This document shows, one piece after another, positions 11,782-21,461 of a stretch of DNA of 64,000 nt (position 1 is its first letter; every line of letters begins with the position of its first letter). The notes under the pieces are model-generated. The model had not been told where the DNA came from. It did not search any database and was given only the letters and a program-made list of their open reading frames with translations. A program made the translations under genes and the position numbers. Source of the stretch: Meandrina meandrites (taxonomy: Eukaryota > Cnidaria > Anthozoa > Scleractinia > Meandrinidae); contig OY855908.1 in the NCBI GenBank assembly GCA_963693305.1, positions 33,905,305 to 33,969,304 of the forward strand. The letters run 5' to 3'.

Positions 11782-11853
11782 AGATTTTTCAGGTTTTTCA
11801 GATTGGCGAACACTCTGTCAGTTAGAGATGTGATTTGGTTTGAGAATAAAATC
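11782..11853 (-). CDS. Leucine-rich-repeat exon (fourth of four 72-nt copies)
   Basis: This 72-nt exon has acceptor CCCAG before 11853 and donor GTAAGTG after 11782. It encodes one LRR, NQITSLTDRVFANLKNL, with intron phase 2 at both ends, so such exons can be added or lost without changing frame. It is the most diverged of the four tandem copies (ILFSN where the others have DLSHN or DLPSN). LRRs of this class (LxxNxI..L..G.F..L..L) form ligand-binding solenoids in secreted or cell-surface proteins. No downstream exon (LRR C-cap, transmembrane segment) is recognised to the left. Confidence 0.75.
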
Positions 11854-12028
11854 CTGGGAAAAGCATGATAAGCGGTTTTTACGTATAGCATAAATAAAGC
11901 GGTATTCGTTTCATTGTTATTCTTAAAGTACAATGATGTTTTCAGTTAGCCTTTATTGCATTTTAACCTTTAAAGATGTGTTTAAACACATGTGGGGTTT
12001 GAAGCTCAATGTTCTTAGTATCACTTAC

Positions 12029-12100
12029 AGCTTTTCCAGGTTTTGCAGATTGGAAAACACTCCGTCAGTTAGCGAAGTGATTTGGTTATAAGCTAAATTC
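12029..12100 (-). CDS. Leucine-rich-repeat exon (third of four)
   Basis: A 72-nt phase-2 exon encodes NLAYNQITSLTDGVFSNLQ and the following NLEK-L, with acceptor TCCACAG and donor GTAAGTGATAC. Exon and flanking intron repeat with a period of about 247 bp relative to 11782-11853 and 12275-12346. Introns were therefore duplicated with the exon. The intron to its right (12101-12274) preserves the uninterrupted TTAA site (12126-12129) that is occupied by two transposons in the next unit. Confidence 0.82.
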
Positions 12101-12274
12101 CTGTGGAAAAACATCATAAACGGCTTTAAAGTATATGATAAAAACAGCCAGTGGTACTTGTTTCACTTTTTATATTGTACAATGATACTCTCAATGCGTT
12201 TTCAACTTTTATTGCGCTCCGTTATGATTAAACACAAGCAAGTTTTGAAGCTCCGTGCTCTTAGTATCACTTAC

Positions 12275-12346
12275 AGCTTTTCCAGGTTTTGCAGATTGGC
12301 AAACACTCCGTCAGTTAGCGAAGTGATTTGGTTATGAGATAAATCC
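12275..12346 (-). CDS. Leucine-rich-repeat exon (second of four)
   Basis: A 72-nt phase-2 exon encodes DLSHNQITSLTDGVFANLQ then NLEKL, with acceptor TTTTCCACAG and donor GTAAGTGATAC. It is the best match to the extracellular LRR consensus. The intron 5' of this exon (12347-15322) is expanded by two transposons at 12376-15169; without them the exon-to-exon spacing would be close to the 247-bp period of the other units. Confidence 0.85.
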
Positions 12347-12375
12347 CTGTGGAAAAGCATCATCAATGGCTTTAA

Positions 12376-14322
12376 GGTGTCTCTCTACAGTTTTTTCTGG
12401 GCCATACCAAACATTTTCATTTGGCCGTTTAGCAAACTTCCCGGAGTCGGATCGATGTGAAATTTACACCAGATATTGGAATTGGATTGAAGTTTGATTT
12501 AGGAAAATCGATATTTCTGTGGTAATGATAAACAGAAAAACTAGATATCAGTTAAACTTGAATTCTACGAGAATAAGATTTGACGTAGAAAAACTAACAC
12601 CAGTATCTGAAACTATGGTGTACTGCACATCAAATAAGCAAGAATAAAAAAAATCTGTATGTTTGATTTCAAATCAATCGAAAATATATTTCAAACCATG
12701 CTTTTTGCATTATAATGATAAACGGACCGAGACGCAGACACTGCTTTGATGAAATTACTTCGAAATAGCACCAAAATGTGTATTTAACTTATCTTTCGGC
12801 GCCGTTAAAGTTTTGTTGATTTTCGTTATCGCGATCCCGAGAGTTGGATTTTTTCATACGGTCAGTACCAATGTAATTTTTGGTAAATTTTCTACTTTTA
12901 GCGCTTTTTCGAAAATCTCCAAAACGGCTCCAACGATTTTTCTAAAACTTTTACAACACATGCTTGATAGTGCAAATAATTTAATTCCAAAGTTTTATTA
13001 ACGTTGATTCACTGGAACACGTCTAAATTTATCCTTAAAGAAGGCGTTCGAACCGACGAAAAAGTTGCGTTACAAATTCAGCGTTCGCAATTTATGCTAA
13101 AATATTAAAATCTTTTTTTTTTTTTACATTAAAGAAGGCGCCTTAAAGAAGGCGTTCGAACCGACGAAAAAGTTGCGTTACAAATTCAGCGTTCGCAATT
13201 TATGCTAAAATATTAAAATCTTTCTTTTTTTACATTCCATCTTGATAAATACGGTTCGTTGCTATTGTTTTCAATATTGTGTTTTTCCCTCACTCTTTTG
13301 CTCACTCGATGGAATGTAAAAAAAACATTGATTTGAATATTTTAGCATAAATTGCGAATGCTGAATTTGTAACGCAACTTTTTCGTCGGTTCGAACGCCT
13401 TCTTTAAGGATAAATTTAGACGTGTTCCAGTGAATCAACGTTAATAAAACTTTGGAATTAAATTATTTGCATTATCAAGCATGTGTTGTAAAAGTTTTAG
13501 AAAAATCGTTGGAGCCGTTAAAAGTAAAAGTAGAAAATTAAATACACATTAAATACACATTTTGCTCACTCGATGGAATGTAAAAAAAACTGATTTGAAT
13601 ATTTTAGCATAAATTGCGAATGCTGAATTTGTAACGCAACTTTTTCGTCGGTTCGAACGCCTTCTTTAAGGATAAATTTAGACGTGTTCCAGTGAGTCAA
13701 CGTTAATAAAACTTTGGAATTAAATTATTTGCATTATCAAGCATGTGTTGTAAAAGTTTTAGAAAAATCGTTGGAGCCGTTAAAAGTAAAAGTAGAAAAT
13801 TTACCAAAAATTACATTGGTACTGACTGTATGAAAAAATCCAACTCTCGGGATCACGATAACGAAAATCAACAAAACTTTAACGGCGCCGAAAGATAAGT
13901 TAAATACACATTTTGGTGCTATTTCGAAGTAATTTCATCAAAGCAGTGTTTGCGTCTCGGTCCGTTTATCATTATAATGCAAAAAGCATGGTTTGAAATA
14001 TATTCTCGATTTATTCGAAATCAAGCATACAGATTTTTTTTATTCTTGCTTATTTGATGTGCAGTACACCATAGTTTCAGATACTGGTGTTAGTGTTCTT
14101 ACGTCAAATCTTATTCGCGTAGAATTCAAGTTTAACTGATATCTTGTTTTTCTGTTTGTCGTTGTCATGGAAATATCGATTTCCCTAAAAATATATCATA
14201 TCAAGCTTCAATCCAATTCCAATATCTGATGTAAATTTCACATCGATCCGACTCCGGGAAGTTTGCTAAACGGCCAAATGAAAATGTTTGGTATGGCCCA
14301 GAAAAAACTGTAGAGAGACACC
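12376..14322. mobile_element. TTAA-flanked foldback element, about 1.95 kb, intronic
   Basis: Flanked by TTAA at 12372-12375 and 14323-14326. The ends are GGTGTCTCTCTACAGTTTTT and its inverse. Most of the element is a long imperfect inverted repeat: the left part (about 12376-13300) pairs with the right part (about 13310-14322), and each arm has an internal duplication of the GAAGGCGTTCGAACCGACGA block (13040, 13145; 13390, 13655). No transposase is encoded. TTAA duplication is typical of the piggyBac superfamily; assignment is inferred from the target site only. Confidence 0.8.
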
Positions 14323-14326
14323 TTAA

Positions 14327-15169
14327 GGTGGCCCGCGGCTAATTCTGGGAACGGAGGTGCTCTTTTCTAAATCGAGTTTTCGGCATGTAAACGTTAAACG
14401 ATTTCTCTGATTTTTAGCAATCGAAATAACAAATGTTCAAATTTTATAAAGATTTGAACTTTAGGGCGAACAAAATAAACGAACACGAGATATTAGCGTT
14501 TTTAAAAAAATCAATTTATGAAAAAAACGCGAATATTTTCCAAACGCGCCATCTTGGCGAGCAAAATTCGACGCGTTTCATCGAGATTAGACACACGAAA
14601 CTAGATAAAGCCGTTTGCATACATGCTGTATTTTCTCATACTTAAAAATAAAAGAAAAAAATCGGTCTTCATTCGTTTACAACTTTTTCTAGGAGTTTCC
14701 GATCTTTCCATACTTTTCAGCAACGTTTTAGCTGGCATTAAGCTTTCAAATAATCCATTGGATCTGAGCATTACTTAAACTTTGTTGTAACAGCTCCCAA
14801 TTATACACAAGCATAATATTTTGAAGCAAAAATTCAACAGTCAACTGTGCAGCAATTTCTACCCAGCCGATTTTGTTGAAACTTGCTCACATTAAAACTT
14901 GGATAATTTGAACTAGTTGACATTAATTAGAAAGAAATCTATCGTCGCGTTTGGGAAATATTCGCGTTTTTTTTGATAAATATAATTTTTCAAAAGCGCT
15001 AATATCTCGTGATCGTTTGCCGTGTTTGCCCTATAATTTAAAGCTTTATAAAATTTGAACATTCGTTATTTCGACTACCAAAAATCAGAAAAATCGTTTG
15101 AGGTTTACATGCCCAAAACTCGATTTAGAAAAGAGCACCTCCGTTCCCAAAAAATAGCCGCGGGCCACC
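14327..15169. mobile_element. TTAA-flanked inverted-repeat element, 843 bp, abutting the previous one
   Basis: It shares the TTAA at 14323-14326 with its neighbour and ends at TTAA 15170-15173. The ends are GGTGGCCCGCGGCTAATTCT and inverse, with long arms (about 14327-14550 against 14945-15169). No coding capacity is evident. A related partial copy lies at 7750-8934. The shared central TTAA shows that one element inserted into the target duplication of the other. Confidence 0.82.
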
Positions 15170-15322
15170 TTAAAGTATATTATAAAAACAGCCAGTGGTA
15201 CTTGTTTCACTTTTTATTCTTATTGTACAGTGATACTCTCAATGCGATTTCAACTTTTATTGCGTTCCGTTATGATTAAACACAAGCAAGTTTTGAAGCT
15301 CAGTGCTCTTAGTATCACTTAC

Positions 15323-15394
15323 AGATCTTCCAGGTTTTTGAGATTGGCAAACACTCCGTCAGCTAGAGATGTGATTTTGTTTGAAGGTAAATCC
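15323..15394 (-). CDS. Leucine-rich-repeat exon (first of four)
   Basis: A 72-nt phase-2 exon encodes NKITSLADGVFANLKNL preceded by DLPS, with acceptor TTTTCCACAG and donor GTAAGTGATAC. Its downstream intron (15170-15322) matches the intron at 12126-12274 closely, marking it as part of the same tandem exon-intron duplication. In transcription order it precedes the three copies at 12.3-11.8 kb. Confidence 0.83.
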
Positions 15395-15648
15395 CTGTGG
15401 AAAAACATCATAAATGGCTATATAATATAAAAACAGCCAATTGAAAGTAATACTCTTTTGACAGTGTTATTTTAATAGTACAAGTATACTTCACAACCTA
15501 TACTGCATATTTGAAGTTTTAATTTGGGAGGACGTTTTCCTATAAACAGAAATCACCAATTACCCCATGAACTGCTTTTTCTCCGTAAATCTGGAGATTG
15601 GACCTCCAGAGAGGTCTTTGGCTTCTCCATAACAAGAGATTTTTTTTA

Positions 15649-15975
15649 CAGTCAAAATACTCAGCGCGTGCCGCTTAGAATTCCGGAATGGTTTTGATTA
15701 ACGGCGAACGGATTGCATTATTCGTTTCAAACATTCAAATTTAATTTGAATATTGTAGATCATCCAACAGTGAACACGTGAGCACGTGAACCTGTAAAAA
15801 ATAAACCAATCAAATTGCTTCATTTCTGACAGGCTCACGTGTTCACGTGTTCACGGTTGGATGATCTACAATATTCAAATTAAATTTGAATGTTTGAAAC
15901 CAATAATGCAATCCGTTCGCCGTTAAGCAAAACTTTTCCGGAATTCTAAGCGGCACGCGCTGAGTATTTTGACTG
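15649..15975. mobile_element. Tc1/mariner-type MITE, 327 bp
   Basis: The element begins CAGTCAAAATACTCAGCGCG and ends with the inverse, flanked by TA at 15647-15648 and 15976-15977. The arms are about 140 bp each with few mismatches and contain a CACGTGAACACGTG-like core. CAGT ends and TA duplication are the signature of Tc1/mariner. There is no transposase. Confidence 0.85.
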
Positions 15976-16194
15976 TAACCCAATGGCATCCTTTTACTCC
16001 GTACCCTGGGGGATTATCAACCCGTAGAAAACACTATTACCACTGTCAGAGTACCCTTGGGGGATTGTGACTCCCTAATAGCTCATGGTATTATTCTCAC
16101 CTCTCACTCTGAACCTTAGGGGAATATTTACACCCCTTGAAAAAAGCTCACTATTTTTCATCCGATATTCTTTTGTTTAGTTGTTTTCTTCTAT

Positions 16195-16462
16195 ATAAAG
16201 GATTATGGGTTGGAAACATTGATGTACGCGTTAGTTGTAAGAAATGAAAGTCCTTAGCCTTGTATGCACAGGGTGGATTCTTATTCTTTCTTAAATTTCT
16301 TATACTCATTTTTTAAATTTAAATTTTTACATCCTCTATTTTTAACTTTCACTTTTAAATCATTTTATCGTATTTGTTACTTATTTTAAGCAGGGCCCCA
16401 CTGAAAACCACCTTTTTGTGATGTGGGCTCCCTGTCAAAATATCTTTATTATTATTATTATT
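16195..16462 (+). mobile_element. Probable 3' end of a truncated non-LTR element
   Basis: GGGCCCCACTGAAAACCACC, TTTTTGTGATGTGGGCTCCC and CTGTCAAAATATC are followed by (TTA)n at 16442-16462. A short stem (GGGCCCCAC/GTGGGCTCCC) followed by a trinucleotide tail resembles the 3' ends of several invertebrate non-LTR retrotransposons. The 5' boundary is not definable and no coding sequence remains. Confidence 0.35.
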
Positions 16463-16488
16463 ATGATTGCGTTCCCTTCCAAATTTTG

Positions 16489-17114
16489 AAAGTCTCGAAT
16501 ACTGAATCTTTCAAAATCTGTTCATTCATTGCTCGCAGGATGACTTTGTTTGTCTAGGTTTAAACGTTGCCAGGGCAGCCATCATCTGTTATTCATTTGA
16601 CATGTAGCGTTCGTTAAGAATTAGATTTTTAGGGATAGTTCTTCCCTTTTTTTCAGTAATTTGCATTATAATTTTATGATGTAATGTATATGAAATGATT
16701 CATATATGAACTGCGGACATATATGAAGGTGATATGTGATCTTCGCAGTGAATTTCCAATTTAAGCAATTGGAATAGAGAAGCCTGAAAAAAATCAGGGC
16801 TTCAACGGGATTCGAACTCGTGACCTTCGCGATACCGGTGCGATGCTCTACCAACTGAGCTATGAAGCCAGGCTTTTTTATTCCAATTGCAAAGTCTCGA
16901 ATACTGAATCTTTCAAAATCTGTTCATTCAATGCTCGCAGGATGACTTTGTTTGTCTAGGTTTAAACGTTGCCAGGGCAGCCATCATCTGTTATTCATTT
17001 GACATGCAGCGTTCGTGACATGCAGCGTTCGTTTTTATTCCAATTTTCAGGCTTCTTTATTCCAATTGCTTAAATTGGAAATTCACTGCGAAGATCACAT
17101 ATCACCTTTAAAAT
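16489..17114. repeat. Composite: direct repeats and inverted repeat around a tRNA-like gene
   Basis: A direct repeat of about 125 bp (16489-16614 and 16891-17016, beginning AAAGTCTCGAATACTGAATC) brackets the tRNA-like gene on one side. An inverted repeat of about 65 bp (16724-16789 and 17049-17114, core TTTCCAATTTAAGCAATTGG) encloses the tRNA and the second direct repeat. A 16-bp local duplication (GACATGCAGCGTTCGT) occurs at 17001-17032. The layout suggests nested duplication or insertion at the locus. Confidence 0.75.
16798..16869 (-). tRNA. tRNA-like gene, apparent Thr (GGT), C33
   Basis: The 72-nt sequence folds as a full cloverleaf. The acceptor GGCTTCA/TGAAGCC is perfect, and the D stem is GCTC/GAGC. 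The anticodon stem TCGCA/CGCGA has one A-C mismatch, the loop is CCGGTAT, and the T arm is ACGAGTTCGAATCCCGT with one mismatch. A and B boxes are intact. As in the sequence at 1316-1389, the base before the anticodon is C rather than T. It could be a real tRNA, or a member of a tRNA-like repeat family. Confidence 0.75.
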
Positions 17115-17689
17115 GTTATGTTTCACATCCCTTTATTTTCTTGTAATACGGCCTTATGTGCTACAAAGCACGAAGAAAGTATTCTTTTGCAATATTGTTG
17201 CATTCATTTGGTCCGTTGTCTGACGTTGTGAGTGAAAAGTAAAATCAAGGGTGGCAGATCTAATATTGCAGATGGAGGAAGATACAGGCTATCCACTTAA
17301 CCCTTTATAGACCGTGTAACGATATTGTGCATGACGAGCTTTGCCCTCGAAAAAAATGTATGCAAATTAGGCTAAGGGTAGATTGAATCTACCCATGGCT
17401 TATTATTAACTGTAATAGAAGAACGTATTTCGCAAGATTAGCACCATCTACGTGTTGGCGGTAACACCTTTTCGAACTTGATCAAAAATATTTTCCAGAC
17501 GCTTTCTGGCAGTTTATAATATTAACGGCTTCCCTGGAGAGAAAGAAAAACAAAAACAGATATTAGCTGGAGCACGAGATTGATTTTGGTGACTAACAAG
17601 CTAAGAAAAATTAACAACAAACATCGAAGCGTGAGATTCATGTTTTACAACAGTTTAGCTGGCAGCTCATAAAAAGGTCTTACGTTAAA

Positions 17690-18490
17690 AACATTAGCGC
17701 GAGGTTATTATTCTGCTCACAGAAAACAACAGTTCAATAAAGAACTGACTACCCACGTAAGACAGAATAATTTAGCGCGGGGTTAATATTCCTGCTTACA
17801 GATAACAACAGTTCAATAAAGAACTGACTACCCAAGTAAGACAGAATAATTTAGTGCGGGGTTAATATTCTGCCTACAGATAACAACAGTTCAATAAAGG
17901 ACTGACTACCCAAGTAGGACAGAATAATTTAGTGCGGGGTTAATGTTCTGCCTACAGATAACAACAGCTCAATAAAGAACTGACTACCCAAGTAGGACAG
18001 AATAGTTAAGCGCGAGGTTAATACTCTGCCCACAGATAACAACAGTTCAATCCAAGAAAAGCAAAATTTAAGTGTATAAGTTAGACAGAATAATTTAGCG
18101 CGAGGTTAATATTCTGCCTACAGATAACAACAGCTCAATAAAGAACCGACTACCCAAGTAGGACAGAATAGTTAAGCGCGAGGTTAATACTCTGCCCACA
18201 GATAACAAGAGTTCAATCCAAGAAAAGCAAAATCTAAGTGCATAAGTAAGACAGAATAATTTAGCGCGAGGTTAATATTCTGCCTACAGATAACAACAGT
18301 TCAATAAAGAACTGACTACCCAAGTAGGACAGAATAATTTAGTGCGGGGTTAATGTTCTGCCTACAGATAACAACAGCTCAATAAAGAACTGACTACCCA
18401 AGTAGGACAGAATAGTTAAGCGCGAGGTTAATACTCTGCCCACAGATAACAACAGTTCAATCCAAGAAAAGCAAAATTTAAGTGTATAAC
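17690..18490. repeat. About 80-bp satellite, ten units of two types
   Basis: Units share AATAATTTAGCGCGAGGTTA, TTCTGCCTACAGATAACAAC and AGTTCAATAAAG or AGTTCAATCCAAG. Type 1 continues with ACTGACTACCCAAGTAGGAC. Type 2 continues with AAAAGCAAAATTTAAGTG. The order is roughly 1,1,1,1,2,1,2,1,1,2, a partly higher-order arrangement. It lies within the presumed intron of the LRR gene. Confidence 0.85.
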
Positions 18491-19669
18491 TTCTAAATAT
18501 TGTTAATACAACTTACCGATGTGGTTTTTGTCTAGCTTCCATAACGTGGTTTGCAACCTTGTATTTCCCGCCAGAATTAATTTATTCGCGGTAACAATGA
18601 TCAAAAGACGAAAATGCCGAATCTTTTATATTCATTACACAAAACGCTTGCATATTCCTGGCCGTCGACTGCTGGGTTCGCAATCGTCTACACTTGCAAC
18701 ATAGCGAGAACTATATTACAAAGAAAATGCAACGAAGATGCGTTAAGATGCTCCTCAATTCAATCAGATTAGTCAAGAAATAAATTAGAATGGAGTCCTC
18801 AAAAGCGCCACGGCCACTTCTCGTGCTATTCGTGCATTCTTCTTATTACCGCTTGTCGAAAATACTTTTGATCCAGCTATTACTGATGTCAATTTTCCTC
18901 GGCTTGCATATACATGTACAGATGCAACTTACCAAAGACGATTTATACTCGCAGCTTTGTTGTGGATAATCAATGATGTGTTTCCAGTCTCGGACAATCT
19001 CGTGTAGTACCGATATAAAAATGCCAGCTTAGATTTGATAGTGTTGCCAGGAAAATTTTTGGGCACAATAGCTTTGAAGTCTCGCAAACGCCTTTATAAT
19101 AGCACTTAAACGAGGAAAACTCCATAAGAGGATTTACTGAATAGTCACTGAATACATTACGACCACATGAGACCACGAATGCAGAGACTGCGTGACAAAA
19201 GAAAAGATCTGCGGTCCAGTTTCATGTCACATTTCCTGGCATGCGATGACAAGTCTTGTACAAGATTAAACGACCTCCTGGACAGAATTTTTTTTGAGGG
19301 CAAAGCTCGTCATGATATATAGTTGGCCTGGTTACCCAGGAAGCGACCACGAGTTGATGTGGCTTCTTTGAGCTACGAAAATATAACGAGCCTTCAGCCT
19401 TCACAAAGCTACAGGTATTGTGGTTATTTTAAAGATCCCAAGATCTTAACAGACCGGAGGTTCGGCTCAAAGTGTCCGCGCTGACTTTGACCGCTTATAA
19501 CTTTTTCAAGATTCAATCAAATGGTGTCAATGCAACTCTGCCGTTTTATCTAAAATTTATCTGGAAATAATTTGGTAGGATAGATTGTTGTCTCGGGAAC
19601 TTGACGTTACCATGGCAACGGTATTTTGACAAACATGTTTGCCCAAATTTGTAATCTGTCAAGCAACGG
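18491..19669. other. No gene recognised; two isolated splice-donor-like sites on the minus strand
   Basis: The minus strand has strong donor-like GTAAGTTG sequences near 18510 and 18930, each preceded by about 80-200 open bases. One preceding peptide, TTLWKLDKNHI, vaguely recalls an LRR. Neither is convincing enough to call an exon. Nothing else is recognised. Confidence 0.3.
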
Positions 19670-19780
19670 CTGACTCGTCCCCAGTCGTCTTCATACAGTA
19701 CGCAAGGAGAGCGCCGGGAGAGATGGGTACCGAGAAAGGGAGCGCCGCGTGTTATATGAAGACGACTGGGGACGAGTCAG
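19670..19780. mobile_element. Short palindromic MITE, 111 bp
   Basis: CTGACTCGTCCCCAGTCGTC with six further bases at the left end is repeated perfectly inverted (26 bp) at the right end. The centre is GC-rich and unrelated. A similar CTCGTCCCCAG-ended palindrome occurs at 52673-52778. No clear target duplication is seen. Confidence 0.75.
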
Positions 19781-20469
19781 AAGCTAGGGGATTTATCGTC
19801 GAATTCGACCAATAGCGCGAAAATTCCTAGAAAATTCGCTTTACTTTCAATTCCCTCCAAATTTAGAGAAAGGGAAGCTAAAACAATAGACCAATTACCC
19901 TGTGATTTTGTGCTCTACATGACATCTGTTTGAAGATCACAGACATGGCGGACTTACTCAAAAGAACTTCAAAGGCTCCTGAAGATGGTTTTTGAGGATG
20001 AAGGCAATCCGAAAGGCCCTTCAAAGGTCGCACATGTTCTTCAAATTGCGACCAAATACTCTTCGGATCGCTGATTCTACTTTTAGAATCCCATTTTTTC
20101 TATGAATAATGTGTTTTCAGTCTTTCTTAGGAGCCTGAAGCTCAATAACTTTGGTTAAATCGTTTCGTGGTGATCCTGCAAATGTGAGTAGAGGATGCAA
20201 ACTTGATCTTTGACCAGCCGTTGCTGTGGTAACTAACATTCGATCGTGTTGTTTGCGTCGGAAAATAAGGGTAATAAGTCCCACGTTTTGTCGTTTTCTT
20301 CCCTTTTTTGGCAATATATTTCGTCATAGAACAGGGAAAATTTGTTTTTTTTTTTTGTAAAGCACACAGTAATTCAATACAGTAATACATGAACAAAAAA
20401 ATAAAAGTAAAACAATAGTAATAATAATAATAAAAAACGATACATTGCAATTCTACGCGCTACTTTACA

Positions 20470-20516
<47 letters not shown>

Positions 20517-21392
20517 ATGAATAAATAAATAGATTAATAACTTAATAAATATGTAGGCCCGTTAATGACATCTCCACGGATGAGTGGAGGCATGCAGACA
20601 AATGCCAGGGGATATCACAAATCCTTAATTTGAGATATTTTTAAAGAAAAGGAAAAGTTGTTGCTTAACTCAAAATTGCACAGTAGAGTGCTTTTGCAGG
20701 TACTCCAGTTGTGTAAAAAGTTTGACTTATTTTAACTATTTTTATTGTGATTTAAATATTTGTTGTAGATGTTCTCAGTTTCCATGAGGAGATTTTTTTC
20801 CTAAAAAGTATATTTTGTGCCATTCAAACGAGATACTTTGGAGTTATTAAATAAAATCTGCATTGTGGTCAATTTTCTGTTTTTTGTTGTGACAGCAACG
20901 AGTTTTTTATGCAATTATTTTCACCTTTTTTATTGCACCGTTTTATAGATTTTGAGTATTTTCAGTAGTTTTGGGCGGTTTTCTGACGTCTTGGAAAAAA
21001 ATTTAAATCCAAGATGGTGGATCCAAGATGGCAGCTGTTTGGACATCATTATGTAATTATCACGTGATGTGATGTAAAGAAAGCTTTTTGGACATACAAT
21101 ATTTCCTTTGGAAGTTACGGGGTGGCCAGAATCTCACGTGGCTGAAAGTAACCACTTAACTACTTTTGGTCAGGTTAGGTGTGGATTATGATGAGATAAT
21201 AGCGCGTTTCTAAGAACTATTAAGTGAAAGTAACTATTTTAGTGTTCATAAGATATCATTAGACCATGGTGGCCATGAGAAAATAAGCTCAAACGGTAAC
21301 AAATACCAACACACTGTTCTATTGGTAGCACCAACACCAACTGGACATTACTCATAAAAACAAAACAAGATAGAGTGGTAATGTAGACTTAC
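19781..21392. other. No gene recognised; presumed intron
   Basis: AT-rich sequence with a poly-A/T run near 20342 and the TAAA microsatellite at 20468-20530. A short minus-strand frame at 20117-20314 has an acceptor-like site but no recognisable product. Confidence 0.35.
20468..20530. repeat. (TAAA)n microsatellite
   Basis: About 15 uninterrupted TAAA units, followed by degenerate ones. Confidence 0.95.
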
Positions 21393-21461
21393 AAATCCTG
21401 TAGATTTGTGAGTTTGGAAAACATTCCAGCAGGAAGATGTGACAAATTGCTGTATAACATT
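21393..21461 (-). CDS. Divergent leucine-rich-repeat exon
   Basis: A 69-nt exon with acceptor GCATTAG and donor GTAAGTC encodes LSHLPAGMFSKLTNLQDL, an LRR with the L..LP.G.F..L..L pattern. Both junctions are phase 2, the same as the 72-nt LRR exons further downstream on the same strand, so it is probably an upstream exon of the same gene. It is one codon shorter and clearly older than the tandem copies. Confidence 0.7.

Noticed and set aside
17690..18490. CRISPR-like array
   Set aside because: Units are about 80 bp and repeat in full without unique spacers; it is a satellite in an animal genome.
18491..18990. Two extra LRR-like exons near the GTAAGTTG donors
   Set aside because: Peptides do not fit the LRR spacing and lengths do not match the 69-72 nt pattern.
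20117..20314. Minus-strand exon with an acceptor-like site
   Set aside because: No domain, no matching intron phase and no supporting donor.
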